DNA from: Streptomyces sp. NBC_00691
Lineage (GTDB): Bacteria > Actinomycetota > Actinomycetes > Streptomycetales > Streptomycetaceae
DNA: 64,000 nt
Direction of reading: 5' to 3'
Assembly (NCBI RefSeq): GCF_036226665.1
Contig: NZ_CP109007.1
Coordinates: forward strand, 3,140,501-3,204,500
Numbering within the stretch: the stretch's first letter is position 1; each line of letters opens with the position of its first letter. Shown piece after piece: positions 26,970 through 35,492 of this stretch. Below the pieces are notes generated by a model. That model was not told where the DNA came from and ran no database searches. It saw only the letters and a program-made list of their open reading frames with translations. Both the position numbers and the translations under genes were made by a program.

Positions 26970-29078
26970 GTGACCACGCAGCCCCTCACCACCGGCGATC
27001 CGCTCCGGCTCGGCCCGTACCGCCTGCTCGGCGTCCTCGGCGAGGGCGGCATGGGCAAGGTGTACGTCGGCCGGGACGGCGACGGCGCTCCCGCGGCCGT
27101 CAAGGTCCTGCGGCCCGAACTCGCCCACGACCGGCACCTCGCCCAGCGCTTCGTCCGCGAGGCCGACATGGCGCGGGCCGTCACCAGCACGGGCGTGGCC
27201 CGGGTTCTCGGGGCGCAGACCGAGGGCGGACGGCCGTGGATCGCCGCCGAGTTCCTCGCCGGGCCGACGCTCGACGAGGCGGTCCGGGCGTACGGACCGA
27301 TGGACGGGCCGGCGGTCCGCGCGCTCGCCGTGCGGCTCGCCCGCACGCTGCACGACATCCACGCGGCCGGCCTGATCCACCGCGACCTCAAGCCCGCGAA
27401 CATCGTGCTCACCTCCACCGGCCCGCGGATCATCGACTTCGGCATCGCCCGCCCCGAGCACGGGCTCACCCTGACGACGACGGGACAGATCCCGGTCACC
27501 CCTGGGTACGGGGCTCCCGAGCAGGTCCTCGGCCAGCGCGTCGGGCCGGCGTCGGACGTCTTCTCGCTCGGCGCGGTCCTCGCGTACGCGGCGAGCGGGC
27601 GGCGCGCCTTCGACGGCGCGCACGTGCCGGCCGTCCAGTACGAGGTGGTGCACGGGACTCCCGACCTGAGCCTGGTCCCGCCGGAGCTGCGGGAGCTGAT
27701 CGAGCCGTGCCTGGCGAAGGATCCGGCGTACCGTCCCCGGCCTCCGCAGGTCGCGGAGGCCTTCGCCCCGCCGAAGGGCGCGGACCGGGTCTGGCGCAAG
27801 GGGCCGCTCGCCGATGACATCAAGCGGCGCGAGACGGCCACGAAGCGTCTGACCGCGCCCGCGGAGACCGTCGTGCCGTCCGGTTCACCGTCCCGGCGCC
27901 GCTTCCTCACCGGCGCCGCCGTGAGCGTGGCGGTCCTGGGCGCCGGTGGCGGGGCGGGCGCGTGGTGGCTGAACCGGGAGGAGAAGCCGAAGGCCTTCGA
28001 CGTGCCACCGGCCGTGCGAACGCCGGAGGCGGCGTTCGTCTCGGCCATCGACACCACCCCGGGCGAGGTCCCGAAGCCCCTGTGGGGCCCGCTCGACGTG
28101 GTGGCGGCCGGGGGCGAACTCCCCCTTCCCGTACGAGACGTGGTGATCGTCCAGGCGAAGACCGGCGGTCTGCTCGCCCTCTCCGTCACGGACGGGAAGG
28201 AGCGGTGGCGGGCCCGGGACATCGACGCCGACGCGGGTTTCGTCTCGGTCGGCGACCGCATGGTCGTGGGCGTCGACAAGGAGGGCGTCCTGAATGCCTT
28301 CGCCGCCTCCACCGGCGCGCCCGTCTGGCAGACGGGCAGCGACGTCGACGATGTCCTGGCCGCCGACGACACCCACGTCTACCTGGTGACGAAGGACAAC
28401 GAACTCCGCGCCGTCAACGCCTGGACCCTGGCGACGACATGGTCACGCCCGATGACCTCCCCCCGCTCCCAGAACGGCCCGGCGAAGGCCGCCGTGGGCA
28501 GGAAGCGGCTCGTCGTGCACGGCAGGGACGGCCATGTCGCCGCGCTCTACACCGAGAACGGCGAGACGGACTGGGACATCAAGGGCCAGGGCACCGACGG
28601 CCAGGCGCCGGCGCTCGGCCAGAACAACATCGCCTACCTGGGCGGTCACAGCCTGATGGCCCGCCGCCTCGACCGCGGCGACTACCTCTGGGCCGAGGAG
28701 TCCCTGACCACGGAGGCCGGGGAGCCCGGCTTCGGCTCTCCGGCCGTGGACGGGGATCTCGTCGTCGCGGTGCGGAAGTACAGCGTCTACCGCCTCGGCA
28801 CCCTGCCGGATTACCACACGGCCGAGTCGAAGTGGAGCAAGGTGCTGGACGGCTTCGGCCTCAGCTCCGACCCGGTCAGCCCCCCGGTCGTGGAGGGGAC
28901 GACGGTCTGGGTCCACGGCCTCGAAGACCGCGTCGAGGTCATCCACAAGGTGTCGGGCGACCTTCTCTTCAACGCGAAGATGCAGGGCCAGGGCCCCTAC
29001 CAACTGGCGAGCGACGGCAACCGCGTCTTCCTCGCCCGCGCGGGCCGGATCGTGGCGATGCCGGTGTTCGGGGTGTAG
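26970..29078 (+). CDS. Receptor Ser/Thr protein kinase with PQQ-type beta-propeller, second copy
   Basis: A 702-residue paralogue of the preceding kinase. Motifs: GEGGMG (24-29), Lys45 (AAVK), HRDLKPAN with Asp139, DFG 156-158 and TPGYGAPEQ. A twin-arginine sequence SRRRFLTG (308-315) directly precedes the single membrane segment (~312-333). The outer part has PQQ-like propeller repeats (SVTDGKERWRARD, AASTGAPVWQTG). Start GTG has GGAGAG upstream. The 71-bp gap to the first kinase suggests one operon. The two share fold and order but differ widely in propeller sequence, so they may sense different ligands. Confidence 0.9.
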   Translation: MTTQPLTTGDPLRLGPYRLLGVLGEGGMGKVYVGRDGDGAPAAVKVLRPELAHDRHLAQRFVREADMARAVTSTGVARVLGAQTEGGRPWIAAEFLAGPTLDEAVRAYGPMDGPAVRALAVRLARTLHDIHAAGLIHRDLKPANIVLTSTGPRIIDFGIARPEHGLTLTTTGQIPVTPGYGAPEQVLGQRVGPASDVFSLGAVLAYAASGRRAFDGAHVPAVQYEVVHGTPDLSLVPPELRELIEPCLAKDPAYRPRPPQVAEAFAPPKGADRVWRKGPLADDIKRRETATKRLTAPAETVVPSGSPSRRRFLTGAAVSVAVLGAGGGAGAWWLNREEKPKAFDVPPAVRTPEAAFVSAIDTTPGEVPKPLWGPLDVVAAGGELPLPVRDVVIVQAKTGGLLALSVTDGKERWRARDIDADAGFVSVGDRMVVGVDKEGVLNAFAASTGAPVWQTGSDVDDVLAADDTHVYLVTKDNELRAVNAWTLATTWSRPMTSPRSQNGPAKAAVGRKRLVVHGRDGHVAALYTENGETDWDIKGQGTDGQAPALGQNNIAYLGGHSLMARRLDRGDYLWAEESLTTEAGEPGFGSPAVDGDLVVAVRKYSVYRLGTLPDYHTAESKWSKVLDGFGLSSDPVSPPVVEGTTVWVHGLEDRVEVIHKVSGDLLFNAKMQGQGPYQLASDGNRVFLARAGRIVAMPVFGV

Positions 29079-29081
29079 TCC

Positions 29082-29153
29082 GGTGCTCGGGGTGGGGGCC
29101 GGCGCTCGGGTGTGGGCCGGTGCTCGGGGAGGGGCGTTGCTCGGGGAGGGGCC
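29082..29153. repeat. Four imperfect GGTGCTCGGGG repeats between convergent genes
   Basis: Units of 17-19 bases built on GGTGCTCGGGGTGGGGGCC follow one another at 29082, 29101, 29119 and 29137. They fill the gap between the second kinase and the convergent lipoprotein gene. No hairpin terminator is obvious here, so the G-rich tract may itself pause transcription. Confidence 0.65.
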
Positions 29154-29156
29154 GCC

Positions 29157-29816
29157 TCACGGCCGCGCCGTCGCCGGCACCCCCTCGGCCAGCTCCGTGC
29201 CCGCACACCCCAGCTCGTCGGCCACGTGGCGGGCCGCCGCGTTGGCGAGGGTGATCAGCCGGGTCCGGTGCTCCAGATCCGTGTCCGGGATGCCGGCCGG
29301 GCCCCAGATCCTCGTCTCGACGACGATCTCGTGGGCCGGTGCCTTGAGGCGGCAGGAGAAGTAGACGGCGCCCAGGCCGGAGGAGGCGAAGGCCTCACGT
29401 CCCGAGGTGTAGGAGGTCACCTTCGGGGCGAGGTTCGAGCCCAGGTAAGGCCCCTCCCCCACCGCGTTCACCTCGATCTTGAGGTTCTTCGGTCCGCCCT
29501 CGGCCGGCACGAGGCCGCAGTACGTCACCGGCTGCGGCTGGTAGGAGTCGGCCCAGGGCGCGGCCGCGTCGTCGCGCAGCCTGGCGAGGGCCTTGTCCGG
29601 CTTCGAGTAGTTGTCCTCGAAACGACCGCTGCCCAGGACGGCCTTGAGCGCCGTCGTGGCCGCCCCGTCCTCGGCGAAGCCGCCGCAGACCTCCGCCGCC
29701 GCCAGGCCCTGCGGTTCCTCGGCGCCGCCGCCGCCGTTCCCCCCGGAGCAGCTCGTGAGGAGGGCTGCCACGGCCGCGGCCGCCCCGAGGCGCGTCAGAG
29801 CGGACCGCATGCGCAT
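29157..29816 (-). CDS. Secreted lipoprotein coupled to the 772-residue protein
   Basis: A 219-residue lipoprotein. The signal peptide RSALTRLGAAAAVAALL ends in LTSC, a lipobox, followed by a Gly/Ser linker and a folded domain with three Cys (VCGGF, TYCGLV, YFSCRL) and one near the end (LGCAGTEL). The start ATG overlaps the stop of the upstream gene (TGATG), so it is translated with it. No enzymatic motif is visible. The coupling suggests that it acts with the 772-residue protein outside the membrane, as anchor, chaperone or immunity partner. Confidence 0.82.
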   Translation of the reverse strand: MRMRSALTRLGAAAAVAALLTSCSGGNGGGGAEEPQGLAAAEVCGGFAEDGAATTALKAVLGSGRFEDNYSKPDKALARLRDDAAAPWADSYQPQPVTYCGLVPAEGGPKNLKIEVNAVGEGPYLGSNLAPKVTSYTSGREAFASSGLGAVYFSCRLKAPAHEIVVETRIWGPAGIPDTDLEHRTRLITLANAAARHVADELGCAGTELAEGVPATARP

Positions 29817-32134
29817 CACTTCTTCTCGTACGGGTCGGGGAGCGCGTTGTCCCGGGCGTGCAGACGCGCGCCCCGGACCTGGTCGACCAGCATCTCGTCC
29901 AGGTAGTTCCGGTCCCGCTCGCTCCAGCCGGGCGCGTTCGCGTAGGCGATGCCGGGGCGGAGCGAGTTCTCCTTGCCCATGGCCAATGCCTCGTTCTTCA
30001 GGTCGTCGGACTTCTTCTTGAGCAGCTCGTCCTTCTCGTACTTCTCGGCCATGTCGTCGGCCTCCATGCCGATGAAGGTCGTCACGGCGCCGCCCACCGT
30101 CTCGGCGGCCAGCGGTACGAGTACGCCACCGGCACCGCCGGTGAGGGCGACGACACCGCCCGCGGCGGCCGCGCCGATGCCGAACTTGACCCATTCGGTC
30201 GTCCGGCCGACGGCCTTCTTGTGCTCCTCGGAGTCCTTCTCGTAGTCCTTGTCGATCTGCGCCATACGGGATTCGTCCATGATCCCCTGCGCCTCGGACC
30301 CGATACGGAGCGTGGTGCGGGCGTCGGTGAGGTCGCGCTCGTCGAAGGTGGACCCGGGCTTGGGGCCGACCTCGTCGAGGACGCTCGTCGTGTAGAGCAT
30401 CTCGGCGGCCGAGAGGGTGGCGTGGCCGGTCTCGCTCTGGGACACGATGCCCATGAAGTTGACGGCGTCGCCGCGGTTCCAGAGCAGTCCGGTGTCGAAC
30501 TCCTCGCCGAAGCGGGACTTTCCCCTGTCGTCGTTGTTGCCGAAGGGCGAGTTCTTCTTCTCCTCCATCGTCGTGTCGCTGTCCGTCTCCAGGGAGCGGT
30601 TCAGCTCGTCGATGTAGGCGGCGCCCATCTTGCCCAGGCTGTCGTCGATGCCCGGCTGCTCGTGCATGTACTTGGGATCGTTGCCGTACCGCTCGACGAC
30701 CTTCTGCATGACCTCCGCGTTCTCCGTGGTCCGTACGTCCTTGAGGCCCTCGGCCTCGGCGTCGTACGGGTGGCCGGTCGTCGCGGACTCCAGGGCGTGC
30801 CCGAGGGCGTTGTAGCCGGGCTCCTTGGTCCTGTCACCCTTGTCGTTGAGCTCCTCGGGCCACTCGCGGTCCTTGGTGAAGTAGTCGAACGGGTCGATCT
30901 TCTTGTCGTCCTTGGTGTTCTCGGGCGTGAGGTCGACGCTTCCGTTGAAGAAGTCCGTCGACGCCTTGGGGTTGTGCCCGAGCCCCTCCATGAAACCGAT
31001 CATGGGGTCGTTGCCGAGGTCGCCGCCCTGCCAGTTCAGGTGGCTCGGCATGCCGCCCATGGCGTGCCAGGCCCGGTCGGCCGGCAGGCGTCCGTCGTGC
31101 GTCATCTTCCGCTCGGTGATGACGAGCCCGTTGCCGTAGTCCTTGAGGAACTTGTCGTCGTAGTCGCCGACCCGCATCAGGTTGCTCATGACCTGGAAGC
31201 CGTACGGGCTGGTGCCGCGCGTCTGGATGGGCTCGCTTCCGGCCTTGATGACGTCGGCCTTCCACTGCTCCATCTCGGGGCTGGTGGAATGGGTCGCGGT
31301 GGCGAGCGTCAGACTCCAGTTCGTCTGGAGTTCCTTGAGCTTGTCGCGGTGGTCGACACCGAGGCGCGAGCCGTCGCTCGGGTCGCCCATGTCGGCCCAG
31401 TACTCCATGCTGCCCTTCGGCCCCACCTCCAGGGCGAACTTCTCGGCGAAGTACGGGTCCTTCTGGTTGGCCTTGAAGAGGGCGTTGAGCTTGTCGATCT
31501 CCGCCGGGGTGGCCTCGTCGCCCTTCTTGTACAGCTCGTAGGCGGCGTGCGCGTCCTCGGCGTCCTGCGCCTTCGAGGCGGCGGCGAGCGAGTCGTAACC
31601 CGTACCGGAGAAGTTGTTCTTGTCCGTGCCGACGAGGCCCCGCAGCGCTCGCGATGCCACGTCGTCGGCGTTGTTCGCCCGGTCGATCGCGGCCTTGATC
31701 GCCGACCGCATCGCCTCGAAGTCGGCCTGTTCGGGCTTGGGGCCGTCGTAGTCCTTGGCCCGGCGGTCGGGGTGGATCAGGTAGCTGACGACGCCGTCCT
31801 GGTCGATGCGGATGCCCTTGCCCGGGGCCTGCTCGACCAGTTTCTCCAGCTCGCTCTTCGCCGCCTGGAACTCGGTGTGGGCGTCGCGCAGGATGTTGCG
31901 GATGCTGGTCGCCCCGACGAGGGCGTCGCCGAACTCCTTGGCGGTCTTCCTGACGAACGCCTGGGTCACCCCGGCGTTCTCGCCCTTCCAATCGGCCTTC
32001 TCCGCCTTGCCCTTGAGGCCGGTCTCGGCCTTGTCCTTGCTCTTCTCCAGCTTGGACACCGCCTCCGACCAGACAGAGGAAGCCTCCTGGAGGCTGCCGA
32101 GCCGGGCGTGGAGAACCTGGTCGAACTTCAGCAT
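29816..32134 (-). CDS. Large WXG/LXG-like protein, putative type VII secretion substrate
   Basis: A 772-residue, mainly helical, strongly charged protein. The N-terminal ~100 residues are coiled-coil-like (LGSLQEASSVWSEAVSKLEKSKDK, then WKGENAGV), resembling the WXG100/LXG head of type VII substrates. The middle is rich in Asp, Lys, Asn and Gly with no recognised catalytic motif. Residues ~651-690 are a Gly/Ala-rich hydrophobic hairpin, the only membrane-compatible segment. A charged helix and a tail ending DPYEKK follow. It lacks a signal peptide. I recall similar long proteins in Streptomyces ESX-type clusters, but no function is established. Confidence 0.75.
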   Translation of the reverse strand: MLKFDQVLHARLGSLQEASSVWSEAVSKLEKSKDKAETGLKGKAEKADWKGENAGVTQAFVRKTAKEFGDALVGATSIRNILRDAHTEFQAAKSELEKLVEQAPGKGIRIDQDGVVSYLIHPDRRAKDYDGPKPEQADFEAMRSAIKAAIDRANNADDVASRALRGLVGTDKNNFSGTGYDSLAAASKAQDAEDAHAAYELYKKGDEATPAEIDKLNALFKANQKDPYFAEKFALEVGPKGSMEYWADMGDPSDGSRLGVDHRDKLKELQTNWSLTLATATHSTSPEMEQWKADVIKAGSEPIQTRGTSPYGFQVMSNLMRVGDYDDKFLKDYGNGLVITERKMTHDGRLPADRAWHAMGGMPSHLNWQGGDLGNDPMIGFMEGLGHNPKASTDFFNGSVDLTPENTKDDKKIDPFDYFTKDREWPEELNDKGDRTKEPGYNALGHALESATTGHPYDAEAEGLKDVRTTENAEVMQKVVERYGNDPKYMHEQPGIDDSLGKMGAAYIDELNRSLETDSDTTMEEKKNSPFGNNDDRGKSRFGEEFDTGLLWNRGDAVNFMGIVSQSETGHATLSAAEMLYTTSVLDEVGPKPGSTFDERDLTDARTTLRIGSEAQGIMDESRMAQIDKDYEKDSEEHKKAVGRTTEWVKFGIGAAAAGGVVALTGGAGGVLVPLAAETVGGAVTTFIGMEADDMAEKYEKDELLKKKSDDLKNEALAMGKENSLRPGIAYANAPGWSERDRNYLDEMLVDQVRGARLHARDNALPDPYEKK

Positions 32135-32166
32135 CTAACGTCCCTCGTCAGCCGTTTCCGTACCGC

Positions 32167-32191
32167 GCCGTGCCGTGCCGTGCCGTGCCGT
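32167..32191. repeat. Five GCCGT pentanucleotide repeats
   Basis: Exactly five copies of GCCGT in tandem, in the 61-bp gap between the 138-residue protein gene and the 772-residue protein gene. They lie in the leader of the downstream gene, where slippage could change spacing to its ribosome site. Confidence 0.85.
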
Positions 32192-32195
32192 CGGC

Positions 32196-32612
32196 CTACT
32201 TGAAGTGCGCGTCGATCGTGGACATGGAGAAGTTCGTGATCAGTACTTCCTCATGGTTGGCGTGGCTGGTGACCGTGTCCTCGAGGTGGTTGTGGATGTG
32301 CGCACAAGCACTGATGAGGGTCTCGGCCTGGTCCCGCCACATGTCCCACATGGCCCACATCGCCGATCCGGTCTGGAACCCGTCCCCGTCAAGGCTCTTG
32401 GCCGCCGTGTCCGTCTGGGCGCCGGCGTGGAAGGCGTCCCGCTCGAACCAGTGGAACAGCTCCTGGGCCTCGTTCCCGATGGCCTTGAGGTCGGCGGAGG
32501 TCACCTTGTAGTCGCTGGGACCACCACCACCGCCGCCTTCGGCGGGCACACCGTTGAGCCTCATCGCCGCGGTCTCGCCGCGGACTTGGCTCCACTCCTC
32601 GTCGAACGACAT
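32196..32612 (-). CDS. Small helical ESX-type protein (WXG100-like)
   Basis: A 138-residue protein with the pattern I associate with proteins encoded beside mycosins in Streptomyces: MSFDEEWSQ at the start, a Gly/Pro linker, then two helices ending in WRDQAETLISACAHIHNHLEDTVTSHANHEE. The second half has the length and amphipathic spacing of a WXG100-type helical hairpin, though no strict W-x-G is present. It has no signal peptide, as expected for a type VII substrate or chaperone. It lies between the mycosin gene and the 772-residue protein gene on one strand. Confidence 0.78.
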   Translation of the reverse strand: MSFDEEWSQVRGETAAMRLNGVPAEGGGGGGPSDYKVTSADLKAIGNEAQELFHWFERDAFHAGAQTDTAAKSLDGDGFQTGSAMWAMWDMWRDQAETLISACAHIHNHLEDTVTSHANHEEVLITNFSMSTIDAHFK

Positions 32613-32658
32613 CTACTTCCCCATGAGTGAGTTACGGATGTCCGGCAGCGGGGCGGAT

Positions 32659-33900
32659 TCAGCCCCGCCGCGAACGGAGCACGGGTACGGCGACCGCGGC
32701 AGCGATCAGCACGGCCGCGCCGATGCCGAGGCCGATCCACAGGCCGGCGTCGCCGCCCTCGTCGCTCGACGCCTGTGGCGCCGCCGCGGGCGCGTCGGAG
32801 GACGCGGAGGGCACGGCGGAGGGGGCGCCCGCCGACGACTCGGCCGAAGGCGACTCCGACACGGTGGCGTCGAGATCGTCGATGGGCCGGACGTCGGCCG
32901 GACCCGGGTCGCCGGGCGTCTTCAGCGCACGGAGCGGGCGGACCGCGCCGAAACCGACGTAGTCGCTGCGCTTGGGTCCCTCGGTCGGCGGCGAGATGGT
33001 GTTGAGCATGACCTTGAGGACCTGGTTGTTGGTCCAGTCGGGGTGCTTCGACCACACGAGCGCGGCGGCGGCCGAGGCGAGGGCGGTGGCGTCACTGGTA
33101 CCGGTGGAGGAGCAGATGCCGGTGCCCCCGCCGCAGGCGGCGACGGTGTCCTTGCCCGGAGCCACCATGTCGACCTGTGGGCCGACCTGGGACATGGGAA
33201 TGCGTGTCAGCTTCTTGTCGACCGCGCCGACACCGACGACGCCCGGGGTCGCGGCCGGGTACATCGGCTTGTTGCCCTTCTGAGCATCGTTGCCGACGCC
33301 CGCGAAGATCAACGCGCCCTTGTCCAAGGCGTACTTCACCGCGCTCGTGACCTGCGGCGAACCTGTCTCCACGGCGATCGAGACGTTGATGACCTTGGCC
33401 CCGGAATCCACGGCGAACCGGATCGCGCCGGGCAGGATCCGGTTGAACTCCGCGTCCGCCGCCGCCTGGCTCTGAGTGTCGTCGTCCCCACTCGGCACGC
33501 GGATCGGGAGGATCTTCGCCCCGGGAGCCAGCCCGAAGGCACCGTTGCCACCGTCACGCTCACCCGTTCCGGCGATGAGGCCCGCCATCCCGGTGCCGTG
33601 GCCGTCGAAGTCGGTGGACTCGTCGCCGGGCTTGGCCGGGTAGAAGTCCTTGCCCTTGAGGACTTGCCCTCGAAGGTCGGGATTGTTCTTGTCCACACCG
33701 CTGTCGATGACCGCGACGGTCACGCCCTTACCGGTGCTGAGCTGCCAGATCTCCTCCGCGCCCATCGCGGTCAGGTGCCACTGCCTGTCACGGACGCCCG
33801 CCGCGTGGGCGGGAACGGAAGCGATGCCCACCAGCAGCATCCCCAAGGCGGCCGAGGCGGTGACTCGGGCACGGCTCCGACGAATACTGCTGGTACGCAT
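32659..33900 (-). CDS. mycP: Mycosin-type membrane-anchored subtilisin-like protease (type VII secretion associated)
   Basis: A 413-residue S8 protease with a signal peptide (ASAALGMLLVGIASVPAHA), the catalytic triad Asp66 (AVIDSGVD), His101 (DGHGTGMAGLIAG) and Ser269 (GTSDATALAS), a conserved VINVSIAVE segment, and a C-terminal Pro/Ser/Ala linker followed by one membrane helix (~385-407) and a basic tail. The active site should face outside. Mycosins are core partners of ESX systems, processing substrates and stabilising the secretion complex. Two cysteines (ACGGGTGIC) near the active site could form the disulfide seen in mycosins. No EccB, EccC, EccD or EccE gene lies in this window. Confidence 0.9.
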   Translation of the reverse strand: MRTSSIRRSRARVTASAALGMLLVGIASVPAHAAGVRDRQWHLTAMGAEEIWQLSTGKGVTVAVIDSGVDKNNPDLRGQVLKGKDFYPAKPGDESTDFDGHGTGMAGLIAGTGERDGGNGAFGLAPGAKILPIRVPSGDDDTQSQAAADAEFNRILPGAIRFAVDSGAKVINVSIAVETGSPQVTSAVKYALDKGALIFAGVGNDAQKGNKPMYPAATPGVVGVGAVDKKLTRIPMSQVGPQVDMVAPGKDTVAACGGGTGICSSTGTSDATALASAAAALVWSKHPDWTNNQVLKVMLNTISPPTEGPKRSDYVGFGAVRPLRALKTPGDPGPADVRPIDDLDATVSESPSAESSAGAPSAVPSASSDAPAAAPQASSDEGGDAGLWIGLGIGAAVLIAAAVAVPVLRSRRG

Positions 33901-33917
33901 CTGCTTCCTCGCGCTGA

Positions 33918-35447
33918 TCAGTCGATGACGGGCGGCGCCACGCGGCGCCCCTGCTGCCAGGTCTCCTCGTCCTCGACCAGGTAGTCGGGACGCTCTCCGT
34001 TCGTCTCCTCGCGGTCGCCGGGCCGCGCCGGGTTCCCTCGCACGAGGCCGGAGCCACCGGGCGTGAAGGGACGCGCGGCGTTGCCGGCGCCCCCGGCGGC
34101 ACCGGCACGCTGCGTCTTGCCGCCGACGACTCCACCGCTCTCGCCGGCGAGCCGGCGTCCACCGGTGATGCCCTGTCCGGCGCCCGAGCCGCCCATCTGG
34201 CCGCCCATGCCGCCGCCCATGGGCGCGCGGCCCATGCCCGTGCCGTTGCGGCCGCCCGGCTCGGTGCCGATGACGGTGCTGCGCGGAAGGCCCGTCTGAG
34301 GACGGCCCTGCGTGCTGGGCACGGCCTTGCCGCCGCTGATGCCCTCACGGGGACCGCCCAGCGGGCCGGGACCCGTCAGGCCGCGCGGGCCGGTGTTGCC
34401 CATCGGATTGCGCGTGCCGCCGGTGACCGGACCGGTGGGAGGCAGCGCCCCGGGTCCGCCCTTCGACGGAAGCGTGGGCATGCCCGTGGTGGGCACGAAC
34501 GGAGGCGCGCTGCCGTCCGGCTTCGTGATCGGCGGCGGGGTGCCCGGGGTCTGCGTCGTGGGTCCGGGCAGGGTGGTCGGCGGCGTCCTGGTGTCGACGC
34601 TGTCGATGCCGAGGTCCACGGGCACGTCGGGCCGCACATCCGGCCGGACGACATGCGTCGGCCCGGTCGTGTCGTGGGTCGGCGGGAGGGGGACGTTCGT
34701 GTCCGGCGTCGTGCGGGTGTCCGGCTGGGGGTGGGTGGTCTGCGTCCCCGTGCTCCGGTCGGTGCCCGTCGACGTTCCCGTGCTCTGCGGCGAGGAACCG
34801 ACGTAGTCGGTGCCGCCCGTGACGCGGCCGGAACTCGCCGGCACGAAGTCCCCCGGCGGCGGCGGGAACGTCGGCGGCTGGACGCTCGTCATGTGGAAGC
34901 CCGACCAGAAGTACGCGGACGAGAGCTTCCGCATCTCCTCCTCCGCCGCGCGCTTGGTCTCCGCCTCCTTGGCCTGGATGGCCTTGAGTTCCTCGCTGGC
35001 GGAGATCGACCTGCTCGCGTCACGGGCCACGCCCGCCGCGTCGGGGTCGTTGTGGTACTTCTGCGCGGCGGCCAGGTTCGCCTTGGCGGACTCGTGGGAG
35101 GTGTAGCGCGGCATGGCGCTCTTGGCACTGGCGATGGCCGCTGCCGTCTTGTGCATCTCCAGGGCACCGTTGCCGCTGTACTCGCTGAGCGACTTGGTCG
35201 AGCTGACCACGCCGTCGGCCCACACGTTGAAGGCCTTCTCGGCTTCGCCCTCCCATTCCACCCGGGTCGAGCGGTTCTTGAGCTGGTCCGCGATCTCCAG
35301 GAGCTTCTCGGCCGCCGCCTTCAAGCGGTCGCCCGCGATCCTCACACCGGATTCGCTGGCCTCGTCCAGCCAATCCAGCATCTGCTGGTGCGTCATGGAG
35401 GTGAAATCGGTTCCGCCTCCGCCGCCGCCGCCCTCTGCTGGCCTCAT
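33918..35447 (-). CDS. PPE-like WXG100-domain protein with Pro/Gly-rich tail
   Basis: A 509-residue protein with an N-terminal ~170-residue helical domain carrying a W-x-G motif at 65-67 (VEWEGEAEKAF) and a second helical part with long amphipathic helices. The rest is a disordered tail of Pro, Gly, Thr and Arg (PPTFPPPPGDF, then GG- and GP-rich repeats), ending DYLVEDEETWQQGRRVAPPVID. This head-plus-tail form is typical of type VII substrates in Streptomyces. Only 17 bp separate it from the mycosin gene, so they are co-transcribed. Confidence 0.82.
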   Translation of the reverse strand: MRPAEGGGGGGGTDFTSMTHQQMLDWLDEASESGVRIAGDRLKAAAEKLLEIADQLKNRSTRVEWEGEAEKAFNVWADGVVSSTKSLSEYSGNGALEMHKTAAAIASAKSAMPRYTSHESAKANLAAAQKYHNDPDAAGVARDASRSISASEELKAIQAKEAETKRAAEEEMRKLSSAYFWSGFHMTSVQPPTFPPPPGDFVPASSGRVTGGTDYVGSSPQSTGTSTGTDRSTGTQTTHPQPDTRTTPDTNVPLPPTHDTTGPTHVVRPDVRPDVPVDLGIDSVDTRTPPTTLPGPTTQTPGTPPPITKPDGSAPPFVPTTGMPTLPSKGGPGALPPTGPVTGGTRNPMGNTGPRGLTGPGPLGGPREGISGGKAVPSTQGRPQTGLPRSTVIGTEPGGRNGTGMGRAPMGGGMGGQMGGSGAGQGITGGRRLAGESGGVVGGKTQRAGAAGGAGNAARPFTPGGSGLVRGNPARPGDREETNGERPDYLVEDEETWQQGRRVAPPVID

Positions 35448-35492
35448 CCTTCGCCTCTTCCCCGTGTCCCCGACATTCCGTCCGCGCCCGTC

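Noticed and set aside
29858..32203. 781-residue plus-strand frame
   Set aside because: Antisense of the 772-residue protein; it has no ribosome site, and the minus frame has overlap with the lipoprotein gene and operon context.
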